From Cladorhizidae sp. MBARI D1340-BT2 (Eukaryota > Porifera > Demospongiae > Poecilosclerida > Cladorhizidae), in the NCBI GenBank assembly GCA_028752905.1, contig JAQNBH010000013.1, positions 13,543,816 through 13,607,815 of the forward strand: a stretch of 64,000 nucleotides of DNA. The letters run 5' to 3'. Below, piece by piece: positions 48,493 to 58,683 of the stretch. Below the pieces are notes generated by a model, which ran no database searches, was not told where the DNA came from, and was given only the letters and a program-made list of their open reading frames with translations. How positions within the stretch are numbered: position 1 is the stretch's first letter; each line of letters begins with the position of its first letter. The position numbers and the translations under genes were made by a program.

Positions 48493-49020
48493 GCCTCCGA
48501 GATCCTGCTACAAGGGGGTACGGGGAGGGAAGGTGTCTGGGGAGGTGGGGCCTGGGGATGTTTCAGCAACATCTCAGCTCGTAGGGACTCTGTTGCTTGA
48601 GCCAGGCATTAGATGCCAATGCCTGGATGGCTTTTTGATATTGGCCATCCTCGATAGCCCGACATGCACGACGGACATTATCCTCCTGCAGAGAATCCTG
48701 GGAGACCTTCTGTTTCCTCCTGCGCTTGAGCCTGACTTCCTCCTCCAAAACTTCGGCCCACAGACCCAATAGATCTACCTCTGTCCTTCTTCTGATCCTA
48801 CGATTGACAATATTCTGGGTATCACGCCAAGAGATACGGTTTCCCTTCGGAGGATTGAAGATGATGCATTTTGAAACCATAAAACACCTGCTCCAAGGGG
48901 CAATGTCGAAGGGGTGAGAAGAAATGGATACAAATATACTACGCGGCAGGCATGCCTAGCACCTTTAGGGACATGTTGGAGAGTTGCAACCTTGACACCC
49001 AAGATGGAGGCCATGGGAGG

Positions 49021-49974
49021 GGGGAATTAGGAAGGCCTGGGTGTGATATAGGCAGCTGGCAGGATGACAACACTGGAGTAAGTGGTTAAGTAGATGAGGC
49101 GGTAGGTGAGAGGTGAACGAGAGAATGGCTGGGAATACTTGAAGAGCTGAGGACAGGGTGCTGAGTGAAGGTATCTGCGCTCTTGTGGCTCAACTGGTTA
49201 AAAAATTCCCAAGTCTCCCAGGAAAGCAGCCAGGATCACATCTATTGCCTTTATACAAGGTACCAGTATGACAACAACTGCAACAGGGCATCACGAATCA
49301 AGCAAAATCAAGCAAAATGCTGGACGAATTTCCATACAGAGCCCACTATACAACTAGTAACCTAAACCCGACAACTTTCAGCTGCTATTCGGGCACTAGT
49401 AACCTAAAGGATGAAGATACTGTGCTATTCCTGGCAAACCTGCTAGCTAGCTATGAATAGACCAAAGGACTAACTCAAAATTGCACCATTTGGTGTTTGG
49501 TAAAGGGTTGATTATTATTATTATCATATTTATTATCATATTTAAATTTATTTTATAGCTTATAGCTTATAATTTTTTGTTTATTTATTATTTTATTTAT
49601 TATCATTATTGTGATTATTATTGTTGTTGTTGTTGTTGTTGGTGGTGGTGTTGTTGTTGCTGCTGCTTCTGCTGTTGTTGTTATTATTATTATTATTGTT
49701 GTTGTTATTATCATTATTATTATCATTATTATTATTATTAAAAAAATAAATTATTAGTGCTAGGCATGTGTGTTGGTTCACGTGTTGGATGTGTGTGGGA
49801 TGTGTGTGATAGATATAATATAGTTAGCTAGCAGTAAATAGCAGCCTCACAAGTCTTAGCATCTGCTGAAGGAAAGAGCATCTAGTTGAAATGCCGAGAT
49901 AATACAATTTCTAGTTGATTATTGAGAAGGTTATTGTTATGTGAACTGAGAGTTAATTGAGAGTTATTTAAGGG
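49021..49974. other. Gene B intron 3 between LINE-2 and the Penelope-like element
   Basis: Includes a compound (TTA)/(TTG)n microsatellite at about 49510-49740 and an R1 copy at 49861-49940. No exon was seen; the Asn/Thr-rich frame at 49593-49781 is repeat-derived. Confidence 0.6.
49861..49940 (-). repeat. Dispersed repeat family R1, copy 4
   Basis: Contains 'agcatctagttgaaatg', 'aatacaatttctagttgatt' and 'attgagaaggttattgttat', the reversed R1 blocks. Confidence 0.6.
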
Positions 49975-51640
49975 AAACCTATGGGAGCAAAACCCAGAAA
50001 TTAGTACTACGATAAGATTTTACTCTGAAGGGCTCAGTTGAAGATCACCATATATGTTCCGCATTAGATGCTGTGATGAAGAAATTCTACCAGCAAGTTT
50101 AAGGATGAAGCCTCCCATTAAAACCAGGGGGTACAGGATAGCGGAGATAGCCAGCAAAGCATTCCTATCAGAAAGAATTCGCCAGTCATACAGAAGAGGC
50201 ATTGCCTTAACAGCTGAATGTGAAGAACTAGAAGCAAACCGGGGACCAGTTCTGGGAAGTGATTATCAAGGATTCAGACTCTTTGTAGGGGAGCAGCAGA
50301 GAAGACCCACAGCAAATCCAAGCAGAACCATCAAAAGAAGCTGGAGACACTTTTGGAGTGAATGAGATCTATAGAAGTGAAGTTTCAACCCCAAGACTTA
50401 AACAGATGGGTGGTAAACCTGACAGAGAAGAACCTTTCTCCAACTCAGGAAGAAGTGCTTGTTTTGGGTCTTAACTTTGTCCCTGCTCAAAAGATTCGAC
50501 CTTTGATGGATACTATAGCTGCAGTGGAAGTAATGGCTGGTAAGCTGGATGATAACAAGGCACATGAGCTTCGAGGAAGAATATGTGGAATGTTGAGAAG
50601 AGCAAGAAAACCAAAGGACAACCTGACAAAGGAATAGAGAAGATGGAAGATCTCGTAATCTTACCAGCAGACAAGGGGAAGACCACAGTTCTGATGACGA
50701 AAGACAGTTATATTTCAAAGCTAACAGGAATGCTGGAAACTAAAACATATGGAATACTGAAACAATTCTACCAAGGCACAGGAAAGCTGGGTGAATTGTG
50801 TGTTAAAGAATTTGGAGATGATTGAAGAAATAACAACTGCATTATAAAATAGAATTAGGCCTATTGGATGTAAACCACTGATTTATGCGCTCCCTAAGAT
50901 ACAGAAACCTGTGTTTCCACTTAGGCCAATTGTGTCGGGTATACGCCAAATTTTCATAGCATATTTGATATCACCTCTAGCTGGAAATATTATAAGTACA
51001 TATGTCAAGGATTCTGGGAAATTTGTCAAGCATATTCAAGGTGAATGTTACCAGGATGAGTATATTGTCAGTTTTGATGTTTCCTCTATTTTTACCATTG
51101 ATGAGGCCGCAGAAATAAATTTTGGAATTTTGACGAAAGATGAAAGCTTGCATGAGAAGACTACATTAGATGGTGACAGGATTTCTGACCTGTTGGAATT
51201 GTCCCTAAAATCGATCTACTTCAGGCATCAAAAAAATGCTACTAGCAGAAAGGGGGTGCAGCAATGGGCTCTCCAGTATCCGCAGTGGTAGCCAACCTTT
51301 ATATGGAATTCTTTGAGAATTTGGCACTCACAACTGCCCCATTGAGAAATTGTGGATGATACCTTCTGCATTGTGAAGAAGGGAAGTAAGCAGAAGTTGT
51401 TGGACCATCTGAATAACATCAGGCCATCCATAAAGTTCACCATGGAGATTGAAGTAGAAAGATTGTTGGCCTTTCTGGATTACTACCTGCACAGAAAGAA
51501 AGGCTAACTGCAACTTTTGACAGAAAATCCCCACACATCAACTGGTACCTTGATTATAGATCACATCATCCTATCCATGACAGAAGAGGAGCGGTGAAGA
51601 GCTTGTATGATAGCCAGAAGAATAGGGACTGAGAATGAGA
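49975..51640 (+). mobile_element. Penelope-like element fragment
   Basis: Plus-strand frames in Penelope order: NLTEKNLSPTQEEVLVLGLN (50416-50475), LVILPADKGKTTVLMTKDSY then ISKL (50651-50725), YALPKIQKP in a shifted frame (about 50883-50910), PLRPIVSGIRQ (50917-50950), DEYIVSFDVSSIF (motif A, about 51055-51093), GVQQWALQYP-like region, VDDTFCIVKKGSKQKLLDHL (motif C, 51352-51411), FTMEIEVERLLAFLDYYL (51440-51490) and HINWYLDYRSHHPIHDRRGA (51536-51595). No GIY-YIG domain was recognised downstream. Multiple shifts and stops. Located in intron 3 of gene B. Confidence 0.8.
50583..51500 (+). pseudogene. Penelope-type reverse transcriptase, broken
   Basis: The catalytic residues are visible (FDVSS; VDD) but lie in different frames, with stops after FGDD (50825), near 50870 and near 51290. 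The PADKG block and the LRPIVS block are strong family marks separating Penelope-like RTs from LINE or gypsy RTs. A related, shorter remnant lies at 23040-23230 in the intergenic region, so at least two insertions of this family occurred in the locus. Confidence 0.8.
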
Positions 51641-51689
51641 ACTTTGGATGAAGACACAACATCATTTGAATAAGGTCTTTCGGTTATCT

Positions 51690-51885
51690 GCAAACCTTCA
51701 TCAACATTTTGTCTGCAGACATATCTAAACACAGAAAGGATAAGTACACCAATACTGGCAATGACGTGTCCTGTTACCCCACAATCAATCTCTTTTAGGT
51801 TGACTAAAACGCATATTAATATAAGTGTAGTTAGCCCCATGACAGTAGCAGACCATATGTTTTCGATGACGAGCTTATAGTCCAT
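51690..51885 (-). other. Unidentified minus-strand frame with two hydrophobic segments
   Basis: The part of the 51571-51885 frame that lies outside the Penelope remnant begins MDYKLVIENIW, followed by SATVMGLTTLILICVLVNL and, after KEIDCGVTG, by HVIASIGVLILSVFRYVC. Both hydrophobic runs are long enough to be membrane helices. The rest of the frame is antisense to the transposon. No family was recognised. It may be a chance frame or an exon of an unknown gene nested in intron 3 of gene B. Confidence 0.2.
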
Positions 51886-52952
51886 CCAGGATCACCTCCG
51901 TTCTCAAGTTGAAGAGATTCAAGATAATTCATCAGTTGGCGTAAGTCCCTTTGTAATCTTTGCTAGCAAAATATATTCTAGAAACAGCAGAATTGGCCTG
52001 GAGATGTAGTCCAAGATGGCAGTTGTGATCACCTACCATGAATAAAAAGAATCCTGCATACCCACATATCCTGTGGGATTTTTGATCATTTTTAATGACT
52101 TAACCGTCTGGGTATGAAAGAAAACTATTTTAGTACATATGATTCATTGTGTAAATTTGTTTTGCAGATGACATTCAAATTTTGCCAATCTATTGGTTTA
52201 TAGGCATACAAGTCAAGCATGGAGGACAAGTGTTTCTGAAATATATAACTCGACCAACATTAATCGTAGCTATGAGCTATCAGATTACTTGGAAGAAAGC
52301 TTATGAAAGTATACATTTCTAAAGGGAAGAAAACAATTTTATGAGCTGAGTCACGACTGTTGATACAATGGGTGTAATATCTTGCATCACAAAAAACTAC
52401 TGCATTTAAACATGTATAGTAGCTATCGATCTAATGGGACTCAAAGTAGAGGTTAATATGAAGATCCTTTTGCAGGCTCTTCTCGAGCTCTTGTTCGGCT
52501 GACATTAAATGAATGTAAGGCATTGTGTGCCAGCCAATTGGAAGTAACTTCCCAAGCTTTTTTGTCTCATGTAATTTTTTCCAATCTGTGTGTGGTCTTG
52601 GTATATGCGGGCAACTCTATTGTTTTACCAACATAATAAGATCAAATTAGTAAACCTGTCATGAACATGCACACATGAACCTGTTAATATTAAAAGAACA
52701 GGTGGCTTGTTCATATCAAGAAAATTGAATTTTTAATATTTAATCTACTCACATGGCCATGTGTGGCAATATTCTCCAGGCTCTATCATACAGACACATC
52801 ATAATCTTACATTGTTTAATTTGCCAACTATGCTAGACAGAGAAAGATTAAGATTCACAATGAGTGTTTCACTCACTGTTCATGTGTTATTATCATATTC
52901 ATATAAAATAAGTCATGATCCAGGTGATTATATTATTTCACAGTGTGTGTAG
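51886..52952. other. End of gene B intron 3
   Basis: No repeat or exon was recognised. It ends in TTTCACAGTGTGTGTAG, the acceptor homologous to that of gene A exon 4. Confidence 0.5.
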
Positions 52953-53237
52953 CTCAACAATTGCTCACAAATGATGAGGAACTTTTGGACTCCATAGTTG
53001 GCAGCTCATCTATTCCATCTGGTATATAGTCTTATCAACAATCTGGTGTCCACTAGGTGGTGCACAAGGAGAAATCTGGGTGATGATCCTTACTTTCAGC
53101 TGAACTTCACCTCAACAGTATCTCTCACATATTTGCAAGCCCGTGGCATATTCAATGGATATGTACAGAAATTTAGTTTGGAAGTGCAGGACGGGTCCGG
53201 TAACTTTAGCGTCTATCGAAGCACAAGCGAGCCCACA
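52953..53237 (+). pseudogene. Gene B exon 4 (first part of F5/8C domain 2), damaged relative to gene A
   Basis: By homology the exon starts after the AG at 52951-52952 (QQLLTNDEELLDSIVGSSSI), but it has lost the 12 nt for CQTE-like residues, and further deletion gives a net 38 nt loss (285 against 323), which shifts the frame. An in-frame TAG follows PSGI. From about 53021 on, another frame matches gene A again: NLVSTRWCTRRNLGDDPYFQ then LNFTSTVSLTYL, FSLEVQDGSGNF, and it ends SEPT before GTGAGA in phase 0. If the AG at 53003-53004 (AGTTGGCAG) were used instead, the exon 53005-53237 would be open and phase-compatible (1 to 0), but domain 2 would lack its first Cys and first strand. Confidence 0.7.
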
Positions 53238-53432
53238 GTGAGACATAATATATTGAAGTACTGTAGTTTATTTCATGTATAATTGTCTATTGTACCATGC
53301 CTAATACAAACCCTTCTTGTCTGTATTGTACATATGTACATGCATAACTTATACAGAGTTCTTACCAGAATACAAAATATATCAAATCAATGTTACTGTT
53401 TATCTATAAACGTGTATTTTATTATGTATTAG

Positions 53433-53586
53433 ATTTTCACCGCATCTGGTTCAGCTCTGGAGACATTTACCTTTTGGAAGCCAATTCAAGGGAACACATT
53501 CAGATTACATATTCTTAAATTTAGACGAGATAATAATGGATTTGTGTGCTGGAATACCAACCTCTATGGATGCATAACAAACACAG
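53433..53586 (+). CDS. Gene B exon 5: second part of F5/8C domain 2
   Basis: After ATTATGTATTAG the exon reads IFTASGSALETFTFWKPIQG, then NTFRLHILKFRRD and CWNTNLYGCITNT, leaving in phase 1 at GTTAGT. This is an intact C-terminal part of an F5/8C-type domain, closely matching gene A exon 5 (FTFWRPVHGNTFRI, FYGCIMNT) and longer by two codons. Its integrity contrasts with the damaged exon 4. If the gene is a pseudogene, decay is recent or confined. Confidence 0.8.
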
Positions 53587-54360
53587 GTTAGTGCAACAAA
53601 CTCTGGAACACCAACTACTTGCTAATACTACTTACTACTATCAAATAAGGAGTAACTGCCCTACATGTAGCAAGCATCCACTATTCCGAGTTTAGTGATG
53701 TACATATGTGTATGATATCGGGGCGATGGATATGAATGAAGATTCATTGACAGGCAATGATTTGGAACTTTGATGATCAAGAAAAAACAATAGCGGAGAT
53801 TGGTTGGATGTTAAAGAATTAGCAAATCCTCAATTAGAGCATGGTCAAACTTATTATATGAGTCTCCATGGGCTCATGAGTACAATTTGATAATCTACTA
53901 CTACTACTATGACTACTACTACTACTACTACAACTATGGTTGCAGATCCATTCTGTGATAGCTTACATTCCATTTCAGTTTCTTTGCCTCTGTATAAAGT
54001 AATGTGTAATCCGTCTTAATTAATGTCTCATCTTGGGGTGCAACTTGTGCCAGCTTGTTTTGCCCATTGTGCCAATTGGGGTCTGGTTCTTTCTTCATCA
54101 TTTGTTAATCCCTTTTCAAATTCTTGTATCTCACCACTGTATTGCCTAAAACTAATGTAACCACCACCACCATCACCACCACCACCACCACCACCACCAC
54201 CACCACCACCACCACCACCACCACCACCACCACCACCACCACCACCACCACCACCACCACCAACACCACCACCAACACCACCTACACCAACACCACCATC
54301 AACAACAATATAAGAAGTTACTAAGATACTGGTGTTATATTATTCTCAAATTGTCAACAG
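53587..54360. other. Gene B intron 5
   Basis: 774 nt against 85 nt in gene A. It contains short ACT and TAC repeats near 53897-53935 and a long (ACC)n array. The acceptor CAAATTGTCAACAG closes it. Confidence 0.75.
54160..54309. repeat. (ACC)n microsatellite
   Basis: About 45 ACC/CCA units with a few ATC or AAC interruptions. The poly-Thr frame 54124-54324 is intronic: it is closed by a TAA before the exon 6 acceptor and has no counterpart in gene A. Confidence 0.95.
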
Positions 54361-54577
54361 GTACAGCTCCTCCTACAGTTCCCATAACAACCACTGAAGC
54401 AACACCTACAGTTCCCATAACAACCACTGAACCAAGTACAGAGGCACCATCCTTGACTCCTCAGGGGCAATCTAGAGCAGTCATATTGGGTGGAGTAGTG
54501 GGAGGGATTTTGGGACTCCTATTGTTACTACTTGTCATAGTGGTGGCAGTCATCTTGATTTTAACAAGAAGGAAAAG
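54361..54577 (+). CDS. Gene B exon 6: Thr-rich stalk and transmembrane helix
   Basis: After the AG at 54359-54360 the exon reads TAPPTVPITTTEATPTVPIT, continuing TTEPSTEAPSLTPQGQSR. The decapeptide PTVPITTTEx occurs twice (an almost perfect 30-bp tandem repeat), a mucin-like O-glycosylation candidate. The TM helix follows: ILGGVVGGILGLLLLLLVIV and VAVILIL, then TRRK. The GGVVGG motif and basic end are shared with gene A exon 6. The donor AAAAG/GTATGT leaves in phase 2. The stalk is quite different from that of gene A, while the TM is conserved. Confidence 0.82.
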
Positions 54578-57500
54578 GTATGTAGCTAAAAATCAGGAGT
54601 TTGTTTTTACAGTCGGATAATACATGCAGCTCATTGTGGTGTCCCAATGCAGCCAGATCCTTTGCAGATTATTGTTTGTAAAGCGGCAACAGTCTATGCA
54701 AGGCTAGTCTAAAGATGGTGCTGCCTGAAATGACTTATTTGTCATAGGTAGAATAGTTCTGCCTAATCTTGTGTGAACTTACCAATCAGAGTATTATTCA
54801 AACATAAGGTGTTCTCTTTGCTATTCGATCATGATGAACGATTCCAAACTATGGTGCTTGCTGTGGACCATAAGCTTCTAGACAGTATTGAGCATTCATG
54901 ATGACCTATAGAAATATGGACTGTCTACAAGTTTATTAGTGAGACTAGAGTTCGTAAATTAACCCAAAAACTAAGACTCAGGGACAGAGAAGTGAGTTAT
55001 ATAACAATTATTTACTCTCTACAGCATTGCTTGCCTGTTAAAACCAAATATATTATTACACTCTTTTTTTCTTCCTTTTCTTTCCCAACAACAGTACCTC
55101 TAGTTATGTGTAGAGGTGCCAAACTAATGTGTTGATTGGTAATGAAACTTAAACTACTAATTCAATTTCTTAATGTTCTCCCAATCCTATAGAAATATGC
55201 GCTGGACAGATAAAATTTCACCAGTCTGCCTAAACCAATTCTCTCTTTTTGTGCCAAGTATACTATGGTCAGAAATAGATAACATCTAGCTACTTGTAGT
55301 GCACTATATAGCACTCCTTGTATTGGTTTGATCTACATTTTAAAGTGGTGACTAATAACCTCCCCCTCCCCCTCCCCCCACCCCCAAAGCCCTAAAGAAA
55401 AAAAGTAAAATAACAATAACAACACAAACATATCTTGGCTGAAATTTAGATTGGCAACTTCTTGGCTGCACGAATGTTTGGCCATTATTAATTCCCAAAT
55501 GACTTAGTGTACATTGAATCTTTCTTTAAGCTAGCTAACTAGCATACTTATCAAGATCTACGTACATATCTCACATTACTTCCACTCAGTCTGTTTAGTT
55601 TTAGATCAAATTTTCCAATGTGCTAATTCCTTTCTTGATTTCACAAAATATTCAATCCAATGGTATCAACGATGCTAACCCACATACTCTGGGAATGAAT
55701 GACATGCTCGGTTCTGCTTTTTGGTTTGTGGTGTTCTTGCTCATGGGCAACTGTTACCAAGTTTAGAGTGCTCCAACTGATGCTGTAGCAAACCATCTAC
55801 TGTTTGGTTCTTCTGTGCAAATCTTACCATATGCTTGAAGGAGGCTGTAGTTGACCCTTCGTGGTTATAGATAGTGACATGAACAAGACGTAAGCACAGG
55901 TGATGTGGTAGCATTTCCTATATTGGTTTAGCCCCCGGTTCAAAGTGGTGGATTGCAAAAACAAAAGCATATATAATTCACACTGGCAGCTTCTTAATCT
56001 CCTAATTTTTTTTGCTTCAGCCAATATTAGCTCCAAAAGGTTCCCAGCATGCCTTAAATAATTAGTAAATCGACAGTGAAAAAATACCATGGAAAGTGTA
56101 AAAAAAATCATGTTCAATAAACTATGTTTCTATGTACTGTGCATTTCTCTCTTTGCATAACTTTAGTCCACTCTTAATAATATTACTGCAAGAACACTTG
56201 AAATGTTCTAATGCTCTGTTTATCGATTGCTATAAAATGTATGGGTAGAAGTGTTTGTCAAAAGATGTGATCAAGGTAGCACACATGCTGTTTTATAATC
56301 AGCAAATGAGAGTTCTTAGGTTTGATTTGTGCAGTTCTTGATCTTAGCAAACTGTCAACAGATCCAAAGGAGGCCATAGCTACTTGTTTGACTACCAAAA
56401 CACCAACTCTTTGGTTGGTGGAGTTCTCCTAGTGTTAGCAAATCCTTGAAGGAGGCTGTGGCTGTTCCTATATGGGTACAGTCAACAATAACAAGAACAT
56501 ATTATATGTGCTGACTTTTGGGTAGTCCATATGGTGGTGTACAGTCAAGAATTCCATCAAGACATGGCACTTGATGAATCTTCAGTAATAATAAGTAAGA
56601 AAAAGTGTTTAAAATCCCAGGAATTGCTGATAAAGTTGAATGGTGTAGTCTTTCCATCATTCAACTACAATATACACGAACAACAAAACAACTTGAAACT
56701 AGAACAGGATTGATTTAAAAAAGCACCAAAATACCCTACTACTATATTGCGTTAAAAGAAAAGAATCAAAACCATATTTATGTAGGCCTCTCTCAAGTAA
56801 TACGTGCACTCTCAAATAGTATGCGCATCTAGGCAGCTCGTGAAACTATAGAACACATATTGTAAGCGAGTAAATAGAGTGCAGGAGAATTGGACCAATC
56901 AATTTCGCCCCCTTACCCCACCCCCAGCAATCAAATTAAGAAGCATCATCACTGACTTCTGCCAGATGCACACTTTTGATAATGGGAAATGGTTAGTGGA
57001 AAGAGTTATTTTTGAACCTGATCATGCACTGGCTGGTTTATGTTGACAATCTATGGCATCAGTAGCAAATCATGCTGAGCAATTTCTTTGCAAACATTTG
57101 CAAGGAATACAACTACACAATTAGACCTCCAGATTAGGTTATACCAGTCATGGAACTGGCAAGATACTAAACATGATCATGCTCAATGATATTCAGCTTG
57201 ATAGCAAGATACTTGCCCCATCAAAGAGTATTTCTCAATGGAGATGCACAAGAGCATCATGACAATCTACCTGATCCAGAGCTATTGTGATATCCACAAA
57301 TACATTGCTGGTTGCATCTTTTCTTCTGAGGATGCAAGACAAATATCGGTTAACCACGCAGATAAAGTCACTATGTATCACCTGATGGAGGCTTACCATG
57401 AAACCATGCAGAAAAATACAGCTGCAGTACCTCTGTGAGATCTCTCGATATGCCTTATGGTAACTTGTTACAAATGAGCTGTACATATTGAAAGGAGATT

Positions 57501-58556
57501 GCTAAATATATTTTCCTCAGCTCAGCATAGATTGGATATTAGGTGGAGCTCTGTATTTCTTGCAAATCAACTCTCTAAGTGAATGGGATGCTCTTGTGCA
57601 CCAGTTTGTTGCCAATCATTGAGTTTGAAACAGAGGCTTGTGGCATTCAAAGGGAGCTTATTGCATTTTGGACTCAAAGCCAAACTGCAAGGTGTAAATT
57701 TCAAAAGCAGCGGCCCTAAAAGGATGCCATCAAGGAGCACTTCACACCTGACACAGTGCGTAACCTGATATGTGATTGAGTAGGTGTTCTGGGCCATATT
57801 ACGAATGCTTCTAGTGCAATTACTAAAAAAAATGTCAGGCAATGCCAATGAACAGATAAGAACCCTTGTTGACACCCCTGTAGCATGGAAGGCACTGTCC
57901 AGGCACAGATGCAAGCATGGCAAGAGTTATCAGCACAGGCCCACATATTTCCTAGAAATCTAGTTGCTAGTTTCAGATGAGATTTTCACCCCTATTATAT
58001 TTTAACCCATGGGTGAAGATATTGTTAAGATCCTCTCATTCCCTACAAAATTCTCACCCATTTTATTAGAAGTATCAGTGCATAGATTTTTTTAAATATA
58101 TGAATAATGTTTTGACAACTCTAAAGATACAATTGTTTTTCTAAATAAAAACAAACATTACATTGAATTGACCTAACCAAAAAGGAAGGAAACAGGAGTG
58201 TACCTATCCACCTTTCATTAAAAATCATAATTGTTTGAAACTGGTGTAATGTTCTGGTCTATGGCAAAGAGCCATCTAGGTTTTCTTTGGTGATTTTTTT
58301 TTAAAGCGGTCAAAGCACGACAAATAATATTGTCTGCCTACAAGCATGTGAAATGTGTTGATGATTTTTACCATTTTTGGGTTGTGCTGAATTGAGAAAC
58401 AGGTTAGTTGTGGCATTGCATTGACCTATTTGGAGTTTTCTGTTAATTTAATAATATGCAAGTTATATGTGGTGGCTGCATAAACAGACAAAAACAACAA
58501 GACACAGGAACAAACACAATTAAGGACCTGACAGGTATATATTGGATTGACGTATT
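54578..58556. other. Sequence beyond gene B exon 6
   Basis: The cytoplasmic exons expected here were not found. R2 copies lie at 55708-55860 and 56385-56470, and a dispersed repeat at about 55900-56070 related to 9090-9260. A C-rich run is at 55362-55385. Overlapping frames at 56531-56713, 57235-57486 and 57567-57946 have no recognised motif. Confidence 0.45.
55708..55860 (+). repeat. Dispersed repeat family R2
   Basis: Contains 'ggttctgctttttggtttgt', 'gggcaactgttaccaag' and 'cttgaaggaggctgtagttg'. A second, partly duplicated copy lies at 56385-56470 ('ttggttggtggagttctcct', 'ccttgaaggaggctgtggct'). Confidence 0.65.
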
Positions 58557-58683
58557 ATAAAGGAAAGGAAACAAGAGTGTACCTAAGTGGACCACAATGA
58601 CCTTTTACAAACATTATACAATGGTAAAGGTCATCTAACTGGTTGTGTTCTTTCTGGATACAGTCTTGTTTCCTTTCTTTTTT
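58557..58683. mobile_element. Palindromic MITE, about 127 bp
   Basis: The left arm 'aaaggaaaggaaacaag' pairs with the right arm 'cttgtttcctttctttt'. An inner pair 'aatgacctttta' and 'taaaggtcat' extends the hairpin. A related copy lies at 5041-5165 ('aaaagaagagtgtgcc', 'taaagggtcatttaacttgt', 'cttgtttc') and a half copy at 58173-58208. Confidence 0.7.

Larger units (their letters stand above)
46247..49020 (-). mobile_element. LINE-2 (this window): decayed non-LTR retrotransposon, minus strand
   Basis: Pieces in the right order on the minus strand: PKGARHACR near 48960, RISWRDTQNIVNRRIRRRTE and RRACRAIEDGQYQKAIQALA at 48880-48580, the RT start TAGTVPGPSNLTANHLKEAV at about 48460, motif A SPQLDFSNAFNRIDR at about 48060-48015, motif B-like DTLGPLGFALALQPLL at about 47895-47850, motif C region WYLYDGILCGSASDLCAALE at about 47797-47740, and a C-terminus ending GISFIPLVMESLGVWSDEAV, LQGQRLGT, LFQRLSICLWRGNATLW at 46500-46270. 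No endonuclease domain was recognised. It lies in intron 3 of gene B, antisense to it. Confidence 0.8.

Noticed and set aside
54124..54324. Poly-Thr open frame as a possible mucin exon
   Set aside because: It is (ACC)n in intron 5, ends at a TAA before the exon 6 acceptor, and has no counterpart in the 85-nt intron of gene A.
57235..57946. Overlapping frames on both strands as a possible gene
   Set aside because: No motif or splice support; the two strands are open over the same interval, as expected by chance in short stretches.
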